From an uncultured Bacilli bacterium (GTDB lineage: Bacteria > Bacillota_I > Bacilli_A > RFN20 > CAG-826): 64,000 nt of DNA. Where the stretch lies: positions 280,772 through 344,771 of the forward strand of contig CAKUXV010000002.1 of NCBI GenBank assembly GCA_934700895.1, given 5' to 3'. Both the position numbers and the translations under genes were made by a program. The notes beneath the pieces were generated by a model. That model did no database searches, had not been told where the DNA came from, and worked only from the letters and a program-made list of their open reading frames with translations. This document shows, piece by piece, positions 31,806-39,497 of this stretch (the stretch's first letter is position 1; every line of letters begins with the position of its first letter).

Positions 31806-34465
31806 TAATTCCCTTTATAGGCATCCTTCATGATTCGGATCATGTCCTCGACCATCGGCTCCCTCGGGTTGGCCGGGGTGCACTGGTCTTCATAGGCAAG
31901 GTATGCGATCTCCTCTAATTTGCTATTATAGAACGCTTCGTCGGGGACGAGGGAGGCGAAATTCATATCGATGCCGATTTCTTTGCCAAGTTCCATGACG
32001 TGATCAGCCAAGACGTTGCGGGCGTCTTCGCGGGTTGGGCAATCCCAGCCCATCGTGCGGCAGATGCGTTGGTACTTCAAATCGCATTGATATTCTTCGT
32101 ACTTCGGCCAGACCGAGAGTTTGGTCGGCTGCTCGCCGTTATAGCGGATGACGTGAGGGAGAAGGATCGCACAGGTTTGACCGTGGATCGTGTGGAATTC
32201 GCCGCCCATCTTGTGGGCGAGGGAGTGGACAAGGCCCAAGAAGCTGTTGGCGAAGGCCATGCCGGCGATTGTTGCGGCGTTATGCATCTTTTCACGGGCT
32301 TTGAGGTCGTGCTTACCATCTTTGACCGCGCGGGGCAAATAGGTGAAGACGAGTTCAATCGCTTCTAGAGCCAAGCCATCGGTGAAGTCGCTTGCCATGA
32401 CCGAGGTATAGGATTCGATCGCGTGGGTAAGGACGTCCATGCCGGTATAGGCGGTAGAGCGCGGCGGGATGTTGGTCGTGAATTCGGGGTCCACGATTGC
32501 GATAGAGGGGGTCAAGGAATAGTCGGTAAGCGGATATTTCTTGAGATTGGCCTTATCGGAGATGACGGCGAAGGGAGAAACTTCGCTGCCGGTGCCCGAG
32601 GTGGTCGGGATGCAGATGAGTTTGGATTTGCGGCCGAGTTCCGGATATTTGAAGGCGCGCTTGCGGATATCCATGAACTTTTGTTTCAAGTCGTTGAAGT
32701 CGACTTCGGGGTGTTCGTAGAAGATCCACATGCCTTTGGCGGCGTCCATGGCAGAACCTCCACCCAATGCGATGATCGTATCGGGCTCGAATTCCTTCAT
32801 GAGTTCCACCCCACGGCGTACCGTCGTGATATCGGGATCGGGTTCGACTTCGGCAAAGAGTTGATAGGTGACCGGGTTGCGGCGAGCCATGAGCTGATCG
32901 ATGATCTTGTTGAGGAAGCCAAGTTGGACCATGGAGTGGTCGGTGACGATGAAGACTTTATCGACATCTTTGGCCGATTTTAGGTATTGGATCGAATTGC
33001 GTTCGAAGTAAATCTTTTGCGGAACTTTGAACCATTGCATGGTGTTTCTCCTTTTGCCAACGCGCTTGATGTTGATAAGGTTGACGGCCGAGGTATTTCC
33101 CGCGACCGAGTTATGGCCGTAAGAACCGCAGCCGAGGGTCAAGGACGGGAGGAAGCTGTTATAGACGTTTCCGATACCGCCAAAGGTGGTCGGGGAGTTC
33201 CAGATAATACGGATGGCCGGTTCTTTGTCGCCGAATTCATCCGCCATCTTTTGATCGTGGCAATGGATGCCGGCGCTGTGGCCAAGGCCGCCGAATTCCA
33301 GCATTTCCTTGCATTTAGCAAAGCCTTCGGCAGCATCTTTGACTTTATAGATGGCTAGAACCGGGGAGAGTTTTTCTCTCGACATTGGTTCGGCAACGCC
33401 AACGGAGTCGCAAAGGACCGCAATGACTTGGTCTTCCTTGGGGATTGCAAAGCCCGAATTCTCGGCGATTTTGAAGGCGCTCATGCCAGCGACCGCGGAA
33501 TTAAGGCGGGCAGCAGCCACGTCTTCGCTCCCTTTGGTTACGCCGAACATGTATTTTTCAAGCATCCTCGTCTCTTTTTCGGAAGCGAAGTAGATATGAT
33601 AACGCTTCATCGTTTCGATGACTTGGTCGTAGACCTTTTCGTGGATGAAGATGGCCGATTCGGAAGCGCAGATCATGCCGTTATCAAAGGATTTGGAGAG
33701 GTAGATATCGTTGACGGATTGGTCGATATCCGCGGATTCGTCGACGTAAACCGGGACGTTGCCGGCCCCAACGCCGAGAGCGGGTTTGCCGCAGCTATAA
33801 GCGGCGGTGACCATGGAGTTGCCCCCGGTAGCGAGGATTGTGGCAACGCCAGGATGGTGCATCAAAGCGGTCGTGGCATCTAAAGAAGGATGTTCAATCC
33901 ATTGGATGCAGTTTTCTGGGGCTCCGGCGGCAACGGCGGCATCGCGCATGACGATGGCCGCGGCCTTGGAGCAATTTTGCGCGCCCGGGTGGAACCCAAA
34001 GATAATCGGGTTGCGGGTTTTGATGGCGATTAAGGATTTGAAGATGACGGTCGAGGTCGGGTTGGTGACTGGGGTAACCCCGGCGATCACGCCTAACGGC
34101 TCGGCGATTTCGGTGATGCCGGTGACCGGGTCTTCGGAGATGACGCCAACGGTTTTGGTGTGGCGCATATTGTTCACAACATATTCGCAGGCGAAGAGGT
34201 TTTTGGTCGCTTTGTCTTCGAAGACGCCGCGATGGGTTTCTTCAATCGCTTGACGGGCGAGGATTCCATGGTGGTCCAAACCGGCAACGGACATCTTTGC
34301 AACGATGTAATCGATCTTTTCTTGGTCGAAGGACATGAATTCGTCGAGGGCTTTTAAGCCTTTTTGGACGAGTTCATCGACCTCTTTTTCGGCAGCGGCC
34401 TTTTTGGCGGCCACCTCTTCCGGGGTCAATTCTTTTTTAACGACGGGTTTCTTTTCATTAGCCAT
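31805..34465 (-). CDS. adhE: bifunctional acetaldehyde-CoA/alcohol dehydrogenase
   Basis: 886 aa. N-terminal CoA-acylating aldehyde dehydrogenase with catalytic Cys266 (NGMICASES), C-terminal iron alcohol dehydrogenase with GGGSAMDAAK and the metal-binding HSLAHKMGGEFH region followed by HG. It reduces acetyl-CoA to ethanol with two NADH, the main ethanol route of fermenting Bacillota. It starts one base after rex, so Rex directly controls its own operon and this NADH sink. Confidence 0.97.
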   Translation of the reverse strand: MANEKKPVVKKELTPEEVAAKKAAAEKEVDELVQKGLKALDEFMSFDQEKIDYIVAKMSVAGLDHHGILARQAIEETHRGVFEDKATKNLFACEYVVNNMRHTKTVGVISEDPVTGITEIAEPLGVIAGVTPVTNPTSTVIFKSLIAIKTRNPIIFGFHPGAQNCSKAAAIVMRDAAVAAGAPENCIQWIEHPSLDATTALMHHPGVATILATGGNSMVTAAYSCGKPALGVGAGNVPVYVDESADIDQSVNDIYLSKSFDNGMICASESAIFIHEKVYDQVIETMKRYHIYFASEKETRMLEKYMFGVTKGSEDVAAARLNSAVAGMSAFKIAENSGFAIPKEDQVIAVLCDSVGVAEPMSREKLSPVLAIYKVKDAAEGFAKCKEMLEFGGLGHSAGIHCHDQKMADEFGDKEPAIRIIWNSPTTFGGIGNVYNSFLPSLTLGCGSYGHNSVAGNTSAVNLINIKRVGKRRNTMQWFKVPQKIYFERNSIQYLKSAKDVDKVFIVTDHSMVQLGFLNKIIDQLMARRNPVTYQLFAEVEPDPDITTVRRGVELMKEFEPDTIIALGGGSAMDAAKGMWIFYEHPEVDFNDLKQKFMDIRKRAFKYPELGRKSKLICIPTTSGTGSEVSPFAVISDKANLKKYPLTDYSLTPSIAIVDPEFTTNIPPRSTAYTGMDVLTHAIESYTSVMASDFTDGLALEAIELVFTYLPRAVKDGKHDLKAREKMHNAATIAGMAFANSFLGLVHSLAHKMGGEFHTIHGQTCAILLPHVIRYNGEQPTKLSVWPKYEEYQCDLKYQRICRTMGWDCPTREDARNVLADHVMELGKEIGIDMNFASLVPDEAFYNSKLEEIAYLAYEDQCTPANPREPMVEDMIRIMKDAYKGN

Positions 34466-34466
34466 A

Positions 34467-35108
34467 TCACTTTTCCTCCTTGGCTAAAGCGATGTTGAGT
34501 TTGTGGCTCAATACCGCCAGGGACGACGCGAGATTGACGTTCTCCACGACGATGTTCTCGGGGACATCGAGGTGAGTCGGGGCGAAGTTCCACAGGGCCT
34601 TGGCTCCTGCTTTGATCGCTTCATCGGCGACTTGCTGCGCTTGCGACGCAGGGACGCAGAGGATGGCGATGTGGGCGTTAAGCCGCGGGATCAAGTCTCC
34701 GAGTCTAGAAATCGGATAGACTTCTTTTTCTCCCACTTTGTGGCCGATTTTTTCGGGATTGGAATCAAATCCCGCAAGGATTTCTAATCCCATCTCCCGG
34801 AAGGCGGGGAAGTTCATGAGGGCCCCACCCATATGACCGACGCCGATTAAGACGGCGCTCGTGGAATCGCGGTAGCCTAAGAAGGATTCGATATCGTCCA
34901 CGAGTTGGCGGACGCTTCTTCCTTTCTTGGGGCGACCCGGTTCTAGGGAGACGTTCTGCAAGTCTTTGCGGACTTGTTCCTCGCTATAGCCAAGCTTTGC
35001 GGCGATGCGGGGAGAAGAGATCGTTTCCTCTCCTTTTTCTTGGAGTTCCTTAAAATATTTTAAGTAGACGGGGTACCGTTCCAGTTGGTTCATGGAATAG
35101 GTTTTCAT
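34467..35108 (-). CDS. rex: redox-sensing transcriptional repressor Rex
   Basis: 213 aa. Winged-helix DNA-binding N-domain (IAAKLGYSEEQVRKDLQNV), then a Rossmann domain with GVGHMGG (89-95) and FDSNPEKIG. Rex binds DNA when NADH is low and releases it when NADH rises. The start MKTYSMNQLERYP at 35108 is chosen for AGGAGG 7 bases upstream; 7 more codons are open above it. First gene of a seven-gene redox operon (rex to the monomeric hydrogenase). Confidence 0.95.
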   Translation of the reverse strand: MKTYSMNQLERYPVYLKYFKELQEKGEETISSPRIAAKLGYSEEQVRKDLQNVSLEPGRPKKGRSVRQLVDDIESFLGYRDSTSAVLIGVGHMGGALMNFPAFREMGLEILAGFDSNPEKIGHKVGEKEVYPISRLGDLIPRLNAHIAILCVPASQAQQVADEAIKAGAKALWNFAPTHLDVPENIVVENVNLASSLAVLSHKLNIALAKEEK

Positions 35109-35190
35109 GCTCTTTCCTCCTTTCTTCAAATCACGGTTCTTGCCTCGAACCGCGACAAGTTTAGAGCGTTATCAACATTAGGTAAATCTT

Positions 35191-35218
35191 TACCGATATA
35201 TTGATACCGATATATTGA
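35191..35218. promoter_or_regulatory. tandem 14-bp repeat upstream of rex
   Basis: TACCGATATATTGA occurs twice head to tail without a gap. The TACCGAT core is the same as in the hydCBA control region (25452-25470), so it is a candidate operator for a shared redox regulator, possibly Rex itself with a divergent site. Confidence 0.5.
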
Positions 35219-35221
35219 TAC

Positions 35222-35235
35222 TGAAATCGCTTACA
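35222..35235. promoter_or_regulatory. cre site (CcpA-type catabolite control)
   Basis: TGAAATCGCTTACA fits the cre consensus TGWAANCGNTNWCA at every position, on both strands. Confidence 0.65.
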
Positions 35236-35242
35236 TGCCACA

Positions 35243-35256
35243 TGGAAGCGTTTACA
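35243..35256. promoter_or_regulatory. second cre-like site
   Basis: TGGAAGCGTTTACA (minus TGTAAACGCTTCCA) fits the cre consensus with one mismatch. Centre-to-centre distance from the first is 21 bases, two helical turns, so both face the same side of the DNA. Confidence 0.5.
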
Positions 35257-35262
35257 AATGGT

Positions 35263-35275
35263 TATACAGTGTATA
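35263..35275. promoter_or_regulatory. 13-bp palindrome, copy 1
   Basis: TATACAGTGTATA is a perfect inverted repeat around a central G. A near-identical copy lies 59 bases away. Confidence 0.5.
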
Positions 35276-35321
35276 GTAAATACAAGTTTATTAAGTGATT
35301 TTGGCATTTTCACGTATTTTT

Positions 35322-35334
35322 TATACAGTGTACA
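35322..35334. promoter_or_regulatory. 13-bp palindrome, copy 2
   Basis: TATACAGTGTACA differs from copy 1 at one base. No known operator family is matched. Confidence 0.5.
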
Positions 35335-35574
35335 TATTTTTAAGGTTTTTGATCTCGCTTTTAACCTTCGAGCCCCGTGATTGGTCTACCAAATCCCCTA
35401 TTTTTCAAAAAGCCGAATAATATCGACGTCATCGAATGAATAACGAAATTTATCGCGAAAAGTAGACTAAAAAGTAGACCAATATTTCGAGTGAACGCCG
35501 TTATGATGACGAAGAAGTTTTGGGGTTCTTTTAGACGTCGAAAAATTATTTCCGTTTAACCCCTTGAAGGGGAC

Positions 35575-35742
35575 CATTGTGCTTTTGGTAAACCTGTATT
35601 AGGAAATGCCGTCAAGGGAGAAATCCTTTGAATAGACCGTAACGAAGGGGACGCCTATCCGATTCATTCATGGACTGAGGTAGAGTGCGGGGAAGAATTT
35701 GGGCTCCCACCTACACGGCGGGGTAGAGCCTCGCTTTTTTTA
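35575..35742 (+). ncRNA. possible structured noncoding RNA ending in a terminator
   Basis: A 165-base stretch with no reading frame is richer in G+C than its surroundings, has local stems (for example TCAAGG-N7-CCTTTGA at 35629-35648) and ends in GGGCTCC...GGTAGAGCC followed by TCGC and seven T. It lies between the rex promoter and the convergent kinase gene, with no downstream plus-strand gene to regulate, so a stand-alone RNA is the best reading. I could not fit it to 6S, SRP, RNase P or tmRNA. Confidence 0.35.
35698..35742 (+). terminator. plus-strand intrinsic terminator
   Basis: GGCTC...GAGCC with inner CC/GG pairs is followed by CGCTTTTTTT. Confidence 0.7.
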
Positions 35743-35751
35743 TTTTGTCTT

Positions 35752-35777
35752 AGAAAAAAAGAGGGATGGATCCCTCC
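35752..35777 (-). terminator. intrinsic terminator of the sugar kinase gene
   Basis: On the minus strand GAGGGATCCATCCCTC is followed by seven T, 25 bases after the stop. Confidence 0.88.
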
Positions 35778-35801
35778 GTTCCCTCTCCCGCTTGTTTATC
35801 C

Positions 35802-36725
35802 CTAATTATGGAACCAACCCGATTCTTGGATTTTAGTTTCTACTTCTTTTAGACTTGGCAGGCCATCAATGGCCCCAAAGGATGTTGTATTTAAAGCCGC
35901 GGCAATATTAGAGAAATAAAGCATCCTTTCGATCTCTTCTTTCTTTAAACTACGGATATCTTTGCCGTCATATTGAGAAAGGAAGGCTCCTAAAAAGGCA
36001 TCGCCTGCTCCGGTCGTATCTAAAGGATGCACCTTAATCGAAGGGGCATCATAGCTCTTCCCTCCATAAAGGAGTTTCGACCCTTCTTTCCCTAAAGTAA
36101 TCAGTACGATTTTATTGGGAAACGAAGAAACATAATCTTCCCCGAATAAAGCGACTTCATCTTCGGAGAATTTAAGGATATCTCCTAAAGGCAAGAATTC
36201 TTTATAGATACGAATTGCTTCTTCTTGGGAAGCATAGAGGTCTTCCCGGTAATTGACGTCCATCGAAACAACCTGGCCTCTTCTTTTTGCAGAAGCGATC
36301 GCATGCGATAAGAATTCCCTTCCTTGGGCACTGGATAACATCAAGGTCCCAAAATGGAGGATGGAGGCGGAACCAAAAGCAGGATTTAACGGGGTCACCA
36401 AGCAATTATCCGCGGTGTGTTTTCGGTAAAAACAAAAGGAACGTTCCCCGTTCTCTTCATGCTGGACTAAGGCTAAGGTCGTATTATGGTCGTTATCTAC
36501 TTGAAGATAAGAAGGGCCCAATCCTTGTTTCTTTACTTCTTCTAAGAGGAAGCGACCCATGATGTCATTGCCGACGCATCCATAAAACATGACGTCCGAC
36601 CCCAGTTTATGGGCGGCGACTGCTAGATTAAAGGGAGCCCCTCCCGCGTAACAGGTATAGGTTATTTTCCCGTTTTTATTCTCCCCAATCATATCGACGA
36701 GGATTTCTCCGATGACTCCAATCAT
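35802..36725 (-). CDS. PfkB-family carbohydrate kinase (fructokinase-like)
   Basis: 307 aa. The PfkB signatures are GGAPFNLAVAAHKLG (28-42) at the sugar site and DTTGAGDAF (236-244) with the catalytic Asp242. It phosphorylates a sugar, most like fructokinases by the N-terminal pattern MIGVIGEILVDMI; the exact substrate is unsure. It stands alone, with no transporter or hydrolase beside it. Confidence 0.9.
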   Translation of the reverse strand: MIGVIGEILVDMIGENKNGKITYTCYAGGAPFNLAVAAHKLGSDVMFYGCVGNDIMGRFLLEEVKKQGLGPSYLQVDNDHNTTLALVQHEENGERSFCFYRKHTADNCLVTPLNPAFGSASILHFGTLMLSSAQGREFLSHAIASAKRRGQVVSMDVNYREDLYASQEEAIRIYKEFLPLGDILKFSEDEVALFGEDYVSSFPNKIVLITLGKEGSKLLYGGKSYDAPSIKVHPLDTTGAGDAFLGAFLSQYDGKDIRSLKKEEIERMLYFSNIAAALNTTSFGAIDGLPSLKEVETKIQESGWFHN

Positions 36726-36977
36726 AGGCGCTCTCCTTGGGGATTATTATAAAGAAAACAAAATCAACGAGATAGGCAAGACGCCCTTAAGGCAACCCGA
36801 TAAAAAGCTCGAAAATCTTCAAATTCCGTTGCAAACTCAAAATTTTTTCGAGTTTACAACGCACTTTTGATGTTATTGGATAACGGAATTTCATAAATAT
36901 TTTTGTCAATTTAAAGTCTTTTGGTATCTTCTTTAGGCTGTAAAAAGGTCGTTTTCCTTTAAAATTAATGAAAAACA

Positions 36978-36999
36978 CCGATAGCATCGAATGTTTATG
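36978..36999 (+). repeat. dispersed intergenic motif, copy 3
   Basis: CCGATAGCATCGAATGTTTA; compare 13151, 25481 and 38083. Confidence 0.6.
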
Positions 37000-37000
37000 A

Positions 37001-37083
37001 AAAAAATGAAGGTATTACTCTCCAAAACTGACAAAAAAATGAGGGTATCCTTTGGAGGTATTTACAAAAAATGAGGATAACCC
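37001..37083. repeat. three tandem repeats of about 33 bp
   Basis: The unit core AAAAAATGAGGGTAT recurs at 37001, 37033 and 37066 with changes (AAGGTAT, GAGGGTATCC, GAGGATAACC). Spacing is regular at 32-33 bases. Such arrays are found at ends of IS21-type elements and as operator arrays; no transposase gene is intact nearby. Confidence 0.55.
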
Positions 37084-37199
37084 TAGTTTTTGAACAGTTG
37101 TTTATTTTTATTATTCCAGGATTTAGGAGAAATAAATCTTTGTCAATATAACGAAGAAAGACCTCAAGTCATCGTTCCAAGGAAAGATAGGCGGTAAAA

Positions 37200-37220
37200 T
37201 TGTTCAGCGCTAGTGAACAA
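37200..37220. promoter_or_regulatory. palindromic operator-like site, copy 1
   Basis: TTGTTCA-N7-TGAACAA, within a 30-bp unit AAAA...TATTT that is repeated 41 bases to the right. Confidence 0.55.
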
Positions 37221-37240
37221 TATTTTGTCAAATAGCAAAA

Positions 37241-37261
37241 TTGTTCAGTGGCAGTGAACAA
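37241..37261. promoter_or_regulatory. palindromic operator-like site, copy 2
   Basis: TTGTTCA-N7-TGAACAA with the same flanks as copy 1. The 41-base spacing is four helical turns. Confidence 0.55.
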
Positions 37262-37309
37262 TATTTCTATTCAAGAAAAGGGCACTCGGGAGATGCGGAC
37301 GAAAAGTTG

Positions 37310-37489
37310 GGCTGAATTGAAAGCGAAGGTTATCATGGAGGCAAGGCAACTACGATTGACAAGACGATTGAGAAAACGCTCAACCTGTTCGACAGGCGCG
37401 ACGGGCCAATCGTGAAAACCGCGAGAGAAACCGGAATGAATGGAACGGAAACGGATCAGTTTAAATCAGAAGTCGGGGTACGTCCTTAG
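37310..37489 (+). pseudogene. degenerate coding fragment, possibly of a transposase or regulator
   Basis: One frame reads GYHGGKATTIDKTIEKTLNL and continues FDRRDGPIVKTARETGMN before ending in TAG at about 37487; a stop also interrupts it at the left. The end looks like a helix-turn-helix start of a transposase, but similarity is too weak to name it. Confidence 0.3.
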
Positions 37490-37553
37490 CATAGATTGAA
37501 CTTTGCTAAAACATCGTTGGAATTTTCTTAAAAGATACGAACTTCCAACGAAA

Positions 37554-37690
37554 TTATGATACGTTAATGCCAATCTTCCCTAACAAGAACTCCATGATAT
37601 TGACATGAGTAATTCCGTTATGGGATGTGTCTATTTCCATTTCGCTGACCCTTTGACCCAGCCTCCCATCATCCAACGGCAGGCCACTAG
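37554..37690 (-). pseudogene. relic of an AAA/DUF4143 ATPase, C-terminal end
   Basis: The minus-strand frame ends HNGITHVNIMEFLLGKIG and then NVS before a TAA. This matches the pattern of the intact ATPase C-terminus at 25681 (ENGILTMSIYDFLLNPDSL). The upstream part is lost or scrambled; a second short stretch reading RYIDKDLF near 37140-37160 may be from another copy. Confidence 0.4.
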
Positions 37691-38082
37691 GGCCGGGTCA
37701 ATTCTCAATTGCCGATTGTCGATAATGGGCCAGTTATAAATTGCCATATGCAAGCCTAATTAAAAAAGCATTGCAAAACGATTGTAGAAAACGTTTGGGG
37801 GAGCTTCCACGAAAAATAGGGGTGGTCATAACCCAGGGCGATTTTCTTCCACCTTTCTCTTTTTGAAGAAAGAAGCGAAGGTAGCATCTCTTTTTTCATC
37901 AGCGCCCTTGTGAATAACGAAGCCTCAATTCCCTGGGCCGATATCCTTGATAGTTTAATTCTTCGTCATTTCTTTCATTTGCACGTTATTTTTCTTGCTT
38001 TGCCGTGCATTTGGAAGTTTAGTGAGCTCACATCTCTTCTACGCCACGGAACACAAAGGGGATTCTAGCCCTTTAAAAACAT

Positions 38083-38104
38083 CCCATATCATCGATGTTT
38101 TTCA
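38083..38104 (+). repeat. dispersed intergenic motif, copy 4
   Basis: CCCATATCATCGATGTTTTT, one base shorter than the other copies. Confidence 0.5.
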
Positions 38105-38126
38105 TTTTATCTAGCGTTTAATTTTT

Positions 38127-38144
38127 GGTGCCAAAAATGGCACC
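38127..38144. promoter_or_regulatory. 18-bp palindrome near the XRE gene
   Basis: GGTGCCA-AAAA-TGGCACC is a perfect inverted repeat, downstream of the XRE gene and in a T-rich setting. It could be an operator or the stem of a weak terminator. Confidence 0.4.
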
Positions 38145-38231
38145 GTTAATAGCACTGAAATGGCAACGAAAAAATTGAAAGGAGAAAGGGTTTTTTTGGG
38201 CAAAGAATACGGACCGTTTCTGGCAGGCGCA

Positions 38232-38873
38232 TCAATGTTCCAATAAATCTTCCATCGAGCAGTGTAGAACCTTCGATAAATCATAAAGGGTCTCCGCGTG
38301 GGCTTTATTAATATCATTCACCCTTTGCTCATATAGCTGAATGGAACGGATATTCGTATTCGATAGTTTGGCCAATTCACTTTGGGATAATTGGTTTGCC
38401 TTCCGATAACGTTGGAGTTTGGTTTCTTTTTGGCGTTCCTTCATCTTCTTGTCAATCGCTTCAATGACTCGTGTAATATCCATTTCATGATATAGGGGAT
38501 ACATCGTGATCCATTCGCTTAAGGGGACCGTCGTTAAAATATCCTTAAAACTACGAGACGACTCGAATTGATATTGGGCAAGGGCCCAGCCCGCCCAATA
38601 TTCAGGAGTCCGTTCATAACGATAGACGGGCTTAGGAAATTGAAAGTTCGGATAGGATTCTAGGATGACTACTTCTGCGAGTTCATATCCCGATTTCCCC
38701 GATATCATCCAGGGATTGCCTCTAGAAAACAAACGGCATGCCTCCGATTTATACCATAAGAAGCTTAGTTCATCTGGATCGATGCCGCATTCATGGATCG
38801 AATAATCCACGAAATGAGCCAGTGTTTTCATGGCATCGCTGAGATACAAGGCATTGTAAGCAGGGGTCGCCAT
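38232..38873 (-). CDS. XRE-family helix-turn-helix protein, antitoxin-like
   Basis: 213 aa. The C-terminal 60 residues are an XRE domain (RYRKANQLSQSELAKLSNTN, then IRSIQLYEQR). The N-terminal 140 residues form a separate domain (YNALYLSDAMKTLAHFVDYS, YRYERTPEYWAGWALAQYQF) that I know from putative antitoxins of gut Bacillota found beside DUF3990-type toxins. The expected partner upstream is degraded (38932-39179). DNA binding is secure; the toxin-antitoxin role is inference. Confidence 0.8.
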   Translation of the reverse strand: MATPAYNALYLSDAMKTLAHFVDYSIHECGIDPDELSFLWYKSEACRLFSRGNPWMISGKSGYELAEVVILESYPNFQFPKPVYRYERTPEYWAGWALAQYQFESSRSFKDILTTVPLSEWITMYPLYHEMDITRVIEAIDKKMKERQKETKLQRYRKANQLSQSELAKLSNTNIRSIQLYEQRVNDINKAHAETLYDLSKVLHCSMEDLLEH

Positions 38874-38931
38874 TTTTAATCTCCTTTCTTAGGATATCCA
38901 CCAGGAATCGGAACGGATGTTACAAGCATCC

Positions 38932-39179
38932 TCAATCATCATTATCCTTTAAAAATTTGGGCAAGTCATCATAACGAACTACTTCAATACTACAGGGTTG
39001 GTATATTTCATTAATTACCTTGTTAAATTTAAGCCACGGCGACTCTCTAAAGTAATACGTCGATCCTCCTCTTTTGTCATTCGGCATTTATAAATTTTAT
39101 CCAAGACATTGGTCACGTTTTCAATACTTAAACCCTGCAAGAAGAGCAATTCTTCTATGATTTCTTTTACCGTAATCAT
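38932..39179 (-). pseudogene. frameshifted small gene upstream of the XRE gene
   Basis: A start MITVKEIIEELLFLQGLS opens a 54-codon frame to a stop at 39015, while an overlapping frame carries on with RESPWLKFNKVINEIYQ and ends at 38932 in LPKFLKDNDD. The switch around 39060-39090 looks like a single frameshift in a former gene of about 80 codons. No family is recognised; position suggests a partner of the XRE protein. The remaining bases to 39497 hold no gene I can support. Confidence 0.35.
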
Positions 39180-39497
39180 GTATTCGTCGTTAAATACTTC
39201 CCGATAATGAAACTTATCTCCTTTTGGGAAAAAGATGCGATATTTGTAAACAAACCATTATTTAAGGAATAGCGATGCAATTCTCTTCTAAAAGCGGTTT
39301 TCAAAACATAGAAATGCTGCTTTTTCATACGAAAGTGGCTATCCGCATTTTCGGTTTTATCGCCTAATCATCCTTTTAATTATCTTTTAGCAGGCCATCA
39401 TAATCCCATTATTTGTTTCTTAACGGCCTGACACCAATAAAAATAGCCGCAAGAAAATAGTCGTTAGTCCAAGCACGACACAATCCATTGTTCGCGT

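Larger units (their letters stand above)
35109..35560. other. control region of rex-adhE, no gene
   Basis: Holds tandem 14-bp repeats, two cre-like sites and two copies of a 13-bp palindrome (listed separately). The rest, 35335-35560, is AT-rich and contains three GTAGAC-type short repeats (35391, 35463, 35475) with no gene. Confidence 0.6.
36726..38231. other. 1.5-kb degraded accessory region without an intact gene
   Basis: Stops interrupt all frames. Recognisable pieces, left to right: a copy of the dispersed motif (36978), three 33-bp tandem repeats (37001-37083), two palindromic operators (37200, 37241), a short degenerate coding fragment (37310-37489), a relic of a DUF4143 ATPase C-terminus (37554-37690), a further dispersed motif (38083) and a palindrome (38127). 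The rest shows nothing I can name. Confidence 0.6.

Noticed and set aside
35575..35742. 6S RNA
   Set aside because: The 5' and 3' ends do not form the long closing stem with a central bubble; the 3' hairpin is a local terminator.
36787..36987. 66-codon frame on the minus strand between the kinase and the repeats
   Set aside because: Very AT-rich composition, no ribosome binding site and no recognisable domain; likely chance.
37196..37261. CRISPR array
   Set aside because: Only two repeats, each an internal palindrome, 41 bases apart with non-unique AT-rich spacing; no cas gene in the window.
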